Assembly: GCF_030730905.1 (NCBI RefSeq) | Contig: NZ_JAVAMP010000003.1 | Span: 230,059-294,058, forward strand | Length of the DNA: 64,000 bases | Source of the DNA: Chengkuizengella axinellae | GTDB lineage: Bacteria > Bacillota > Bacilli > Paenibacillales > KCTC-33759 | Reading direction: 5' to 3' | Part shown: positions 17,591 to 26,175 of the stretch, piece by piece | How the letters are laid out: each line of letters starts with the position of its first letter | How positions within the stretch are numbered: position 1 is the first letter of the stretch | Position numbers and translations under genes: made by a program | The notes under the pieces: model-generated | The model's database searches: none | The model's input: the letters and a program-made list of their open reading frames with translations, nothing else | Told to the model about the DNA's origin: nothing

Positions 17591-18772
17591 ATGAAACAAT
17601 ATGAAGTTAAAAATGTACCAAGATATTTTGAACCTCATGTGAATGATTGTTTTGCAAATGCTTATGCAACAGTTTTATCTTACATGGGAAATAACCCCAA
17701 CTTTATTCTGACTGATTATTTAAATTTTATGTACGACGAACAGACAGAGCACATTGGGATTAACTTCTTCTTTAGAGCTACACCTACTGTGGAATTTAGT
17801 GAAGAAGAGTTAAATTCTTCACTTGAGTTGGCTTATTTACCTGCAACATCAATGTTTAATAAAACCTCACCAATTGATGAGGTTACGGATAAAGACAAAG
17901 TTCAAATTAATATGTACATTCATGAGGATCAAGATATCGCTTTTACTAGATTAAAAGAACGAATAGATGAGAATAAACCCGTAATTGTTGCAGTTGATTT
18001 ATTTTATATGCACTTCCATAGGGCTTACCAAAGAGAACACGGACTACATGCGATCATTGTGACAGGGTACGATGAAGAAAAAAGAACTTTGAAAATCATT
18101 GATAAATATAAACTTTCAAGTAGTGATTTTGATGGAGAAATTTCGATGGATGAGATGAGTCAATCCAGATTATCAGAGTGTCCACTGAATAACCCTATGG
18201 TAGGTGAATACAAAAGAGAAATCAGAAATCTATGGATGGAAATAGATATAGATCCAGATTTCAAAATGAATGTGGAGCGAATTTATTCCATTATTCTAGA
18301 AAGTTGTAAACGAATGAAGGGCCAAAGAGAAGTGCTAGGACATGAATGCGGGTTGAACAGAATGGAAGCATTTCGTAAGGATTTACTTTTAAAAAAAGAG
18401 TCATTCATGGATAGAAAGCTTGATGAAAGAGAAACTTATTTATTTAAAACATACTATAACAGTGCCTTTAAGTCCATTTCTAGAAGTAGAATGCGTTTTA
18501 AAGTGTTTTTGGAAGAATCTAATTTAGCTGAAAAAGAAGATTTGGGAGAGGTGCTGGAACAACTTGAAAATGCATTAAAACGATGGGATATTTGTGCAAA
18601 TCTTTCTTTAAAACTAGGAATTAAGAAGTCAATTAAATTAGTAGATGATATTGTTAGACAGCTGAGTTCCATAATAGACATAGAGGGAGAAATCATTAAT
18701 AAGTTAACAGATATAAGTTTAACCCGTGATTTAGTAACCGTATCAAAAAATATAAAGGATCAAGAAATGTGA
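17591..18772 (+). CDS. BtrH N-terminal-domain acyltransferase-like protein 1
   Basis: 393-aa protein with a papain/transglutaminase-like N-terminal domain of the BtrH_N type. The motif HVNDCFANAYATVLSYMG gives a candidate catalytic Cys20; a His follows in HGLHAIIVTGYDE (about 152) with an acidic residue in LKIIDKY. In butirosin biosynthesis BtrH moves an aminoacyl group from carrier protein BtrI to an amine. The C-terminal half is helical and ends in a W-containing segment (ALKRWDICANLSLKLG) seen also in the protein at 25034. A strong AAGGAGGTG site precedes ATG 17591. It is followed closely by carrier protein 2, which fits acyl transfer from a carrier. Confidence 0.8.
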   Translation: MKQYEVKNVPRYFEPHVNDCFANAYATVLSYMGNNPNFILTDYLNFMYDEQTEHIGINFFFRATPTVEFSEEELNSSLELAYLPATSMFNKTSPIDEVTDKDKVQINMYIHEDQDIAFTRLKERIDENKPVIVAVDLFYMHFHRAYQREHGLHAIIVTGYDEEKRTLKIIDKYKLSSSDFDGEISMDEMSQSRLSECPLNNPMVGEYKREIRNLWMEIDIDPDFKMNVERIYSIILESCKRMKGQREVLGHECGLNRMEAFRKDLLLKKESFMDRKLDERETYLFKTYYNSAFKSISRSRMRFKVFLEESNLAEKEDLGEVLEQLENALKRWDICANLSLKLGIKKSIKLVDDIVRQLSSIIDIEGEIINKLTDISLTRDLVTVSKNIKDQEM

Positions 18773-18784
18773 GGGATTAGAGAG

Positions 18785-19039
18785 ATGATCAACGTAAAAC
18801 AAGAAATCATAAATTCTATAAAGGAAATTACAGTGGGACATGACATTCAGGAGTTTATAGAAGAGGTTTTATTGTCAGACTTAGGGATAGATTCAATTAA
18901 ATATGTGGAGCTTCTTGTTTCAATTGAAGAAAAGTGTGATGTAGAGTTCGATGAATCAGATTTAGGTGCTGACGCTTTAAAAAGTTTGGGTGATTTAATT
19001 AACCTAGTTAATAAAACTTTGGAGCAAAAGGTGAGCTGA
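18785..19039 (+). CDS. Acyl carrier protein 2
   Basis: 84-aa acidic carrier protein with attachment Ser37 in LGIDSIKYVELLVSIEEKC. Closely similar in size and helix pattern to the carrier at 13045, yet clearly different in sequence, so the operon has two distinct carriers. It ends one base before the adenylating ligase at 19041, which suggests that ligase loads this carrier. That pairing is inference from spacing. Confidence 0.88.
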   Translation: MINVKQEIINSIKEITVGHDIQEFIEEVLLSDLGIDSIKYVELLVSIEEKCDVEFDESDLGADALKSLGDLINLVNKTLEQKVS

Positions 19040-19040
19040 T

Positions 19041-20528
19041 ATGAGTTTATGGAATGAATTGGAACGTTCATTTCACAATCATTCACACCAGAAGGCAGCA
19101 CTCAGTCCAAATGGAAGATGGGTCACCTATGGTGAGTTGATGAACACCGTGAATGAAAAGGTGAAAATTTTAAGAGAAATTATTCCTAGTGGGAGTAAGG
19201 TAGCTGTCATAGATACACATCCTTTTTTAGAAATGGTTCATATTGTGTCCCTTATAAGGTTGAATGTGACGATCATTCCTCTTGCAACGAAATATGGAGA
19301 AGATAGATGCAACCAAATCATAACACATATCAAACCAGATTTTATCGTCTCTTCGGCAGAACAACATATTCCGTCCAAGGTATTTGTTCAATGTATTGAG
19401 ATGGGAACTAGGGTGACTACTGATGAAAATACAATACTTGATTTAGAAATACAACTTGATGAAGAGAGCAAAAGAAACGGTGAGACCCTACCATCCTCTT
19501 TTATCATGTATACATCAGGAAGTACGGGAGATCCAAAAGGAGCGATTATCACATATCAAAATATTTTATCGAACATTCAGGATATTATCTCATATTTTAA
19601 GGTGACTGCTCAGGATCATATTCTTATCAATAGATCTTTGAGCCACGCTTCTGTACTGACTGGAGAATTATTATATGGATTAATTAGCGGTGCCCGTATT
19701 TCCTATTACACTGAAACGTTTATACCTAGAAGATTACTCCGTTTTATAGAAGAAAAAGAAATCACAGTGTTTTGCTCAACACCAACTGTATTTAATCAAA
19801 TTGCGTTGGATAAATCGAAATACCAGTGTCCAAGTTTAAAAAGAGTGGCTTTAATGGGGGAGTATTTACACAAACAAGTAGCATTACAAGTCAGAAAAAG
19901 ATTTCCACATGTGGAGTTCTATATGAATTATGGGCAAACAGAAGCTTCGCCAAGAATCACTTATTTGCCATCAAGATATTTTACAGCAAAAGAAAGCTGC
20001 ATTGGAATTCCGCTGCCAAGTATTGAGATTGATATTGTTGATGAGTTTGGAGCATCAGTAGATTTGGGAGCAAAAGGGGAGTTAATTGTAAAAGGACCTA
20101 ATGTGTTTAAAGGGTATTGGAATCTTCCAAAATTAACGGTTCATAAATTGAAAAATGGTTGGTTGTATACGGGGGATATCGTTTCTTTGGGTGAAGATGG
20201 ATATATATATATATTTGGTAGACGTGATGATATGATCATCCGAGCTGGTATGAATATTTATCCAAAAGAAATCGAAGATGTTTTATTGGAAGATCATAGA
20301 GTACGTGAGGTTGTAGTGTTTGGTACAAAAGAACCAAAGTATGGTCAGAAAATCAATGTTCATGTTATCCCTGATGAAGCAGTTGAGCTAACTGTATCCA
20401 ATATTATGGGGATTTGTAGAAAAGAGCTCGCAAGTTATCAATATCCAGATGAAATAGAAATCGTAAATGAAATTCCTAAAAATTTAGCAGGGAAAATAAT
20501 GCGAAAGCAAGTCGTATATCATAATTGA
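19041..20528 (+). CDS. AMP-dependent acyl/aminoacyl ligase
   Basis: Stand-alone adenylation enzyme of the ANL superfamily, 495 aa. Motifs in order: P-loop YTSGSTGDPKGA (about 155), YGQTEAS (about 296), YTGDIVSLGEDGYIYIFGR (from about 375), the hinge RDDMIIRAGMNIYPKEIED, and the catalytic Lys in NLAGKIMRK near the C-terminus. It activates a carboxylate as acyl-AMP and passes it to a phosphopantetheine thiol; the neighbouring carrier is the natural acceptor. The substrate cannot be told: it is shorter than fatty-acyl-AMP ligases with their insertion and resembles 2,3-dihydroxybenzoate- or acyl-CoA-ligase-like members. Confidence 0.88.
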   Translation: MSLWNELERSFHNHSHQKAALSPNGRWVTYGELMNTVNEKVKILREIIPSGSKVAVIDTHPFLEMVHIVSLIRLNVTIIPLATKYGEDRCNQIITHIKPDFIVSSAEQHIPSKVFVQCIEMGTRVTTDENTILDLEIQLDEESKRNGETLPSSFIMYTSGSTGDPKGAIITYQNILSNIQDIISYFKVTAQDHILINRSLSHASVLTGELLYGLISGARISYYTETFIPRRLLRFIEEKEITVFCSTPTVFNQIALDKSKYQCPSLKRVALMGEYLHKQVALQVRKRFPHVEFYMNYGQTEASPRITYLPSRYFTAKESCIGIPLPSIEIDIVDEFGASVDLGAKGELIVKGPNVFKGYWNLPKLTVHKLKNGWLYTGDIVSLGEDGYIYIFGRRDDMIIRAGMNIYPKEIEDVLLEDHRVREVVVFGTKEPKYGQKINVHVIPDEAVELTVSNIMGICRKELASYQYPDEIEIVNEIPKNLAGKIMRKQVVYHN

Positions 20529-20545
20529 CGATAGGAGAGGTATAT

Positions 20546-21661
20546 ATGAATAAAACAATGGAACAAGAGTTAGTATTGGAGTTGTCTCAATTTAGAGATC
20601 CGAATCAGGAGCGTATTTTACACTTGATTCAACAAAGGTTGGATTGGGCGGTAGTATTAGGACATTTAATATATAACAGAACAGCAGGGATCGCATATCA
20701 TGTGCTTCGCAAATGCAATGCACCTCAGTTTAATAGGGAATTTGAAATGGGACTTTATTTGATTCATGAGATGCAATCTCAGCGAACGATGTCTCATAAA
20801 CGCTCTATTATGAAAATTGCAGAAGTCATGAAGGAAAGTGGAATTCCTCATGCTTTTCTTAAAGGTTCCATTCTTGCAAACTCCATATATCCGATGGGAT
20901 GTAGAATTTCAAGTGATATTGACATTTTGCTTCGTGCAGAAGATTTGACTTCTTGTGGAAAAGTACTTAAAGACCTAGGTTTTATTCAAGGATTTTACGA
21001 TGAAAATACGAAAGTCATTAAACCAGCTTCTAGAAGAGAAATATTAAACTATCGGATGAATTACGGGGAAATTGTTCCATATCAAAAAGCGGTCGATGAG
21101 CCAGGTATTAATTTAATTGAAGTAGATATTAACTTTTCTTTAGACTGGATGGCGCAGGGGACAGAAAAAGCAGTGGATAATTTTATTCAGGAAGCTGAGG
21201 ATTATGATTTTGATGGTGTTCAAAAAATCAGTTCATTGCCTAAAGAATATTTCCTAGCTCATTTATGTGTGCATTTATTTAAAGAAGCAGCAGTAATGAA
21301 TTGGGTGGAATGGCAAAGAGACTTAGGATTATATAAATTTGTAGATATTTATGGTTTTTTAACAGATCCGAGTATGAACTTGAATTGGGATAAATTTATT
21401 CACATTATGGAAATCAACAATATTAAGGATGAATGTTACTATGCTTTAGATTATACTAGAACATTTTTCCCTGTAGTAAATGAAGATGTAAGTTTTATAG
21501 GCATGATGAATCAGATAAAACCACAAAATACAGACTATTTGGATCAAGTCGTAGATGCCTCTGATGAAAGTATAGTGTATCAATGGAAGAAGGACTTGAT
21601 TTCTAGATTCTTTGATATGAAACGTTTTAAAAGTTTGGAAAGAGTAGCAAGCCATTTATAG
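20546..21661 (+). CDS. Nucleotidyltransferase family protein (NTP_transf_5-like)
   Basis: 371-aa protein of the polymerase-beta-like nucleotidyltransferase superfamily, most like the uncharacterised NTP_transf_5 group: AFLKGSILANSIYP followed by GCRISSDIDILL (about 106-128), where the DID acidic pair would bind metal. The middle (EVDINFSLDWM) could give the third acidic residue, and HLCVHLFKEA is typical of the group. Homologues occur in RiPP clusters beside kinases and take part in phosphoryl or nucleotidyl tailoring. ATG 20546 follows GGAGAGG; the 20525 start overlaps the ligase. Substrate unknown; product tailoring or self-protection are both possible. Confidence 0.8.
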   Translation: MNKTMEQELVLELSQFRDPNQERILHLIQQRLDWAVVLGHLIYNRTAGIAYHVLRKCNAPQFNREFEMGLYLIHEMQSQRTMSHKRSIMKIAEVMKESGIPHAFLKGSILANSIYPMGCRISSDIDILLRAEDLTSCGKVLKDLGFIQGFYDENTKVIKPASRREILNYRMNYGEIVPYQKAVDEPGINLIEVDINFSLDWMAQGTEKAVDNFIQEAEDYDFDGVQKISSLPKEYFLAHLCVHLFKEAAVMNWVEWQRDLGLYKFVDIYGFLTDPSMNLNWDKFIHIMEINNIKDECYYALDYTRTFFPVVNEDVSFIGMMNQIKPQNTDYLDQVVDASDESIVYQWKKDLISRFFDMKRFKSLERVASHL

Positions 21662-21664
21662 TTC

Positions 21665-22351
21665 ATGTGGATAAATACGATGGAAAAAAATGATTTTATG
21701 ATCAATCCTAAAAAGGGAGTTTTGATCGTATATGAAGGAATAAGTGGATCGGGTAAAAGTAAAGGGATAGCCGAATTATCTGAGTGCTTGTCAAAAAACA
21801 AAGTTGAAGCAAAGGTTATAGAATGGAATTCAAATAAAAGAATACGGAGTTTCGTTGAGAGATTAGAAAAACTTGGAATACTAACCTCCTCTTTATATAG
21901 TTTATTGCAATGGATGAGTTTCTTAATCGATTACTTTAAGGTAATCTCACCGTCATTGAAGAAAAATCATGTGGTGATAGCTGATCGTTATATATTTACT
22001 GGAATTACCCGCGATGCTGTGAATGGGGCAGGTAAATGGTTTGGTTCGATCATATATCGTTTTGTAAGGAAACCCGATGTGTTGTTTTTCTATGATACGC
22101 CAGTTCAAATTTGTTATTCAAGAATTCAATCCAGAGGAAAACCGTTGTTTCATACAAATAAGGCATTACATCAAAACAAGAAGATTAACAATAAAGAAAT
22201 CTATTATCTAAACGAAATGCGAAATGAATATATTCAACTTTTTAAAAACCATAAAACGAAAACCAACACAAATGTTTTTGTTGTAAATGATAGTTTTATT
22301 AATATGAATACAGCTGTAGAAGGATATATCCGTCAAAAAAAGAGTTCATAA
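21665..22351 (+). CDS. Thymidylate-kinase-like P-loop kinase
   Basis: 228-aa P-loop kinase with dTMP-kinase-like layout: Walker A YEGISGSGKSKG (25-34), IADRYIFTGITRDAV (about 105; the DRY motif of the family), and a lid-like basic stretch with RIQSRGKPLFH. The housekeeping dTMP kinase would normally lie with holB/tmk genes, so this copy is probably a specialised member that phosphorylates a biosynthetic intermediate; that is inference. Two starts are possible (ATG 21665, ATG 21680), neither with a strong ribosome site. It lies four bases after the nucleotidyltransferase. Confidence 0.78.
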   Translation: MWINTMEKNDFMINPKKGVLIVYEGISGSGKSKGIAELSECLSKNKVEAKVIEWNSNKRIRSFVERLEKLGILTSSLYSLLQWMSFLIDYFKVISPSLKKNHVVIADRYIFTGITRDAVNGAGKWFGSIIYRFVRKPDVLFFYDTPVQICYSRIQSRGKPLFHTNKALHQNKKINNKEIYYLNEMRNEYIQLFKNHKTKTNTNVFVVNDSFINMNTAVEGYIRQKKSS

Positions 22352-22394
22352 ATTTTTAAGTTTAAACTTAGAAGATTCAGTAAGGAGAGAGAAG

Positions 22395-23642
22395 ATGGAT
22401 CAACATGTTTTAGAGGAACTATGTAACCAATATGGTACTCCACTATATGTTTACAACCAACAGAAAATTGAAACTCAATATGATAAATTGAAGCGGAGTT
22501 TGCCTGATGAGTTCGAGATTTTCTACTCTGTTAAAGCAAATCCATTATTAGGAATTTGCAAGCTGTTTCATTCATTAGGAAGTGGAATAGAAGTAGCTTC
22601 CATGGGTGAACTTTATGTTGCACTTCAAGCTGGCTTTAATCCGGATGACATTATTTTTACTAGTCCAGGAAAGACATATAAAGAATTACAATATGCTATT
22701 CATAATAATATATATTGCATCAATATAGAATCTATTGACGAAGCAAAAATGATACAAGAGATAGCACTAAAACAATCAAAAACAGTGAATATATGTATTC
22801 GGATTAATCCTGATTTTAATATTAACGGGGCAGGCTTAGTAATGTCAGGTATTCCGACACAATTTGGCATTGATCAGTCTGCAGTTGAAGATGTCATAAA
22901 GACCATTAACGTTTCTATGTCCAATTTAAACATTGCAGGCATCCATGTATTTAGTGGATCTCAAATGCTGGATGCAAATTTAATTGTTAAGAATATGGAG
23001 CAAATTTTAAAGCTTGCAATTGAGATTTCAGAAGAGAATTTTTCACTAGAGTTGGATTTTATAGATTTAGGTGGCGGTTTTGGAATCCCATATTTTAACG
23101 GAGAAAAAGAACTTGATTTAGAATTGTTGAAAATTAGACTTCATGAAATATGGAGTAAGTACAAAGATAAATTAAAAGGGACGAGGATTGGTGTAGAAAG
23201 CGGAAGGTTTTTAATGGCTGAGTCTGGTGTATTTCTTACTAAAGTTCTTTATGTTAAAGAAAACAAGGGGCACAAATATGTTGTTTGTGACGGAGGTTCA
23301 AATCATCATTCCTCCTCTGCATTTTTAGGTAGATTTGTAAGGAATAATTTCCCTATGCATTTGCTTGGTAAAGCTGGTGAAGAGCAAGAAGTTGTAAGTG
23401 TGACAGGTTGCTTATGCACTCCAACAGATGTAATTGGACAAAGAGTAAAGCTGTCAAAAGCAGTGAATGGAGATATATTGGTCATTGAGAAATCAGGTGC
23501 ATATGGCTTCACTCATAGTCCTACCCTATTTTTAAGTCATTTGAAACCTGCAGAAGTATTATTTCATAAAGATAAAATTCAGGTTTTAAGAGAAAGGGGA
23601 GAGTTGGAGGATGTGCTTAACGGGCAATTGATTTTTGCTTAA
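22395..23642 (+). CDS. PLP-dependent decarboxylase (LysA/BtrK-like)
   Basis: Fold-type III (alanine-racemase-like) decarboxylase of 415 aa. PLP lysine is Lys47 in YSVKANP; other family motifs are GSGIEVASMGEL, HVFSGSQ, the phosphate-binding GGGFGIPY, VESGRFLMAESG, CDGGSNHH and the active-site Cys in SVTGCLCTPTD (about 339). Family members decarboxylate diaminopimelate, ornithine or, in butirosin BtrK, a carrier-bound gamma-glutamyl group. The GSQ in HVFSGSQM resembles BtrK/LysA-like enzymes. Next to an ATP-grasp ligase, carrier proteins and BtrH-like proteins, a BtrK-type reaction on an aminoacyl-carrier is the leading hypothesis. Strong AAGGAGAG site before the ATG. Confidence 0.85.
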   Translation: MDQHVLEELCNQYGTPLYVYNQQKIETQYDKLKRSLPDEFEIFYSVKANPLLGICKLFHSLGSGIEVASMGELYVALQAGFNPDDIIFTSPGKTYKELQYAIHNNIYCINIESIDEAKMIQEIALKQSKTVNICIRINPDFNINGAGLVMSGIPTQFGIDQSAVEDVIKTINVSMSNLNIAGIHVFSGSQMLDANLIVKNMEQILKLAIEISEENFSLELDFIDLGGGFGIPYFNGEKELDLELLKIRLHEIWSKYKDKLKGTRIGVESGRFLMAESGVFLTKVLYVKENKGHKYVVCDGGSNHHSSSAFLGRFVRNNFPMHLLGKAGEEQEVVSVTGCLCTPTDVIGQRVKLSKAVNGDILVIEKSGAYGFTHSPTLFLSHLKPAEVLFHKDKIQVLRERGELEDVLNGQLIFA

Positions 23643-23658
23643 TGCGCCCTCATTTATT

Positions 23659-25020
23659 ATGCAAAATACTTTTAATTTGGTTGATTTTCTTACAGTAAAA
23701 AGAGATGAAGGGATGATCGTATGGGTTTTAAATATAGGTGCGGAAAAATACTGGAATACGGTAAACGCAGGGATTGTTGATCCAAATGAAAACATCATTG
23801 TGAACAGAGTGGAAGAGATGAATTTAATGTTGTGCCGTGAGCAAGATGTGATGATACTTCGAGAGAAACCAGATGAATTTTTTTTAATGAAGTTACAGGA
23901 GCTTGGGTTTTCTATTCCAAGAATACTTACTCCAGATCATGCGGATTTATTAACTCCAATTTCTGAACTTATCTTAAAAGATGTAAAACTTCAGCAAGAA
24001 ATTCTTTCTTTATCTGCAGATTATGAAAAAGCATATTTTGTACCCTACGCTGTAACGGCACTTGAAGAACAAATCGCTAATAAATGTGGTTTAAAAATCA
24101 TGTCGGCTCCTTCTCATGTGAGTGCTTTAATTAATGATAAAATTTTCAATAGAAGAATGGCTGAAAACTTAGGGTTTGACGTTTGTAAGGGAAAGGTTTG
24201 TCATTCCATTGAAGAAATAAGTGAGGAATATACTCGACTCGTACAAGAATCCCCTTTTTTCGATAAAGTTATTATAAAAGAGCCATTTGGAGCCTCTGGA
24301 AAAGGTTTATATATTGTAGACAGTGAAGAACGATTGAAATCTTTATTAGTAAGATTAAAGCGATTTTCAAGGAATAGAGTGGATTGCAGCTGGATTGTAG
24401 AGGGCTGGTATCCTAAAAAAGTGGATATAAACTATCAAATTTATATTGCTCCCAATGGTTCCATAGAAACGTTTTCAATTAAAGAACAAGTATTACGAGA
24501 TACAGTGTACATTGGATCAAGAATGCCAGTGCAATTAAGTGATCAACATATTCGTTTATACAAGAAATTTGGTGATCAAATAGGCAAATACTTGTTTGAA
24601 TTAGGGTATACAGGTATAGCTAGTATTGATTCTATTATTACTGAAACAGATGTTATTATACCGATCATAGAAATTAATGGAAGGTTCACTTTATCAACTT
24701 ATATTTCATTTTTACAAAACATATTAGGTGAGGTCCAAGTGTTTACACCTTATTCTAAAATGATAACCGATTCTCCTTTAGGGTATAGAGAGCTTTGTTT
24801 GGCTTTAGAAAACGAAGGTATATTATATGACATCCATAAAAAAGAAGGGGTTATTGTTTATACAGCGGGGACATTACCCTCCAGAAGTATTGATGACAGT
24901 GGTGTTTTTCCTGGGCGGTTATTTACTTTAATAGTAGGAGAAAGTTGGAAGGCCATCGAAACATACGCTAATAAACTTGAAAATCTAGTAGATAACTTAC
25001 AACATAAATCAATATATTGA
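23659..25020 (+). CDS. ATP-grasp ligase (BtrJ-like)
   Basis: About 453-aa ATP-grasp enzyme with a pre-ATP-grasp domain (VWVLNIGAEKYWNT) and a central ATP-grasp fold: KIFNRRMAENLGFDV, KEPFGASGKGLYIV (glycine-rich loop), then the metal-binding IIEINGRFTLSTY. In butirosin BtrJ of this general type loads glutamate onto carrier BtrI. Start is uncertain: ATG 23659 is given; the frame is open from TTG 23635 inside the previous gene, and ATG 23713 begins just before VWVLNIG. None has a good ribosome site, so coupling to the upstream stop is likely. Amino-acid specificity is unknown. Confidence 0.82.
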   Translation: MQNTFNLVDFLTVKRDEGMIVWVLNIGAEKYWNTVNAGIVDPNENIIVNRVEEMNLMLCREQDVMILREKPDEFFLMKLQELGFSIPRILTPDHADLLTPISELILKDVKLQQEILSLSADYEKAYFVPYAVTALEEQIANKCGLKIMSAPSHVSALINDKIFNRRMAENLGFDVCKGKVCHSIEEISEEYTRLVQESPFFDKVIIKEPFGASGKGLYIVDSEERLKSLLVRLKRFSRNRVDCSWIVEGWYPKKVDINYQIYIAPNGSIETFSIKEQVLRDTVYIGSRMPVQLSDQHIRLYKKFGDQIGKYLFELGYTGIASIDSIITETDVIIPIIEINGRFTLSTYISFLQNILGEVQVFTPYSKMITDSPLGYRELCLALENEGILYDIHKKEGVIVYTAGTLPSRSIDDSGVFPGRLFTLIVGESWKAIETYANKLENLVDNLQHKSIY

Positions 25021-25033
25021 AAGGTGGAGTGAT

Positions 25034-26128
25034 ATGAGAGAGAAGTATATCCCTATAAATTTATTTAATGATATTTGGATCAGTTGTTATTACAATAATT
25101 TAATTAGTATTTTGTTAAGTAATCATGTAAAGTCTAACTTCTTGCCAGCGATGATCAAATCTTCATATAAGATTAGAATTCTAAAAGACGAGATGGATAA
25201 AGGCTTTAAAGAAATTCATTTCACACTTGGTTGGCTGATGCTGATGAAAAAATTCACCCACTTTGGTCAATTAGACGATGCTTTCATGAATAAAGAAGTT
25301 AAAATAGAGGATTTTACAAATAGTGCGGAAAGTATAAAAAAACATATTCATGAAGGCAATTATGTCTTTTTCCCAGTGAATCGCTATTTTTTAAAGGGCG
25401 GTGTAAATTATAAAAAAGATGATTTTTTCCATCTCGCCTTATTTACCGGGTATTCTGATGAGAAAAAACAATTTCAACTAAGTGAAGATTGTGTAAAACC
25501 AGGTCTTCAACAGATTTATGACTTGGATTATGAGGCTTTGGATCAATCCAATCATTACTTTAAAAAATTAAATGAAGAAAAGAACAGGACAGGAGAGTTT
25601 TATGTTATCAACCATAAATCAAATATAAATCAAATCAAGATTCCTGTTGCTGATATCATAGCTGAATTTAAAAATCATCTGCTGTCTACTTCTGATGAAA
25701 GAGAGCTCTTTACAGATTACGAGGGAATAGAAGTATTGAAGTTGTATGAGGAGACATTTTATGAGGCTATGTCCGATGTAAGACAATTAGATAATTTATA
25801 TTTTTATTTATCAGAGCCGATTCAACATATTCAGTTAAGAATTTATTTAATTCATTTTATCCAAAGTCAATTAAACATAAATAAAATGAATTATTTAGAA
25901 GTATTTAACGAAATCAAAAAAAAGTGGGATCAGTATAGAAATATAATCCAGTTATCGTATATTAGAAATCCTGATCGCCAAAATTTTCAAAATAATTTGA
26001 AAAATAAAAAAGAAGTTATCTCCACATTAATAGAGGGAATCTATAAACTTGAAAAAAATGTTACAGAAACATTAATCGTTGAATTAGATCAATATAAAGA
26101 ACAATTTTTAGAATTAAGTTTGAATTAA
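25034..26128 (+). CDS. BtrH-like papain-fold protein 2
   Basis: 364-aa protein, last gene of the operon. Not obvious at first, but it follows the layout of the BtrH-like protein at 17591: a Cys near the N-terminus (WISCYYNNLISIL, Cys18), a His in DDFFHLALFTGYSDE (about 132) followed by beta strand FQLSEDC, and a helical C-terminal half with a KKWDQYRNIIQLSYIR segment. It is therefore read as a second, diverged acyltransferase-like protein. AAGGTGGAG stands before the ATG. Function is inference from architecture; pairwise identity to the first copy is low by eye. Confidence 0.65.
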   Translation: MREKYIPINLFNDIWISCYYNNLISILLSNHVKSNFLPAMIKSSYKIRILKDEMDKGFKEIHFTLGWLMLMKKFTHFGQLDDAFMNKEVKIEDFTNSAESIKKHIHEGNYVFFPVNRYFLKGGVNYKKDDFFHLALFTGYSDEKKQFQLSEDCVKPGLQQIYDLDYEALDQSNHYFKKLNEEKNRTGEFYVINHKSNINQIKIPVADIIAEFKNHLLSTSDERELFTDYEGIEVLKLYEETFYEAMSDVRQLDNLYFYLSEPIQHIQLRIYLIHFIQSQLNINKMNYLEVFNEIKKKWDQYRNIIQLSYIRNPDRQNFQNNLKNKKEVISTLIEGIYKLEKNVTETLIVELDQYKEQFLELSLN

Positions 26129-26144
26129 ATATAAGGATAGAATG

Positions 26145-26175
26145 CAAAATCACCTGTAGGTGATTTTGTTTTTCT
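26145..26175. terminator. Bidirectional terminator
   Basis: Perfect stem AAAATCACC / GGTGATTTT with a TGTA loop between the convergent operon end and the response-regulator stop codon. A-run on one side and T-run on the other allow use in both directions. Confidence 0.85.
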
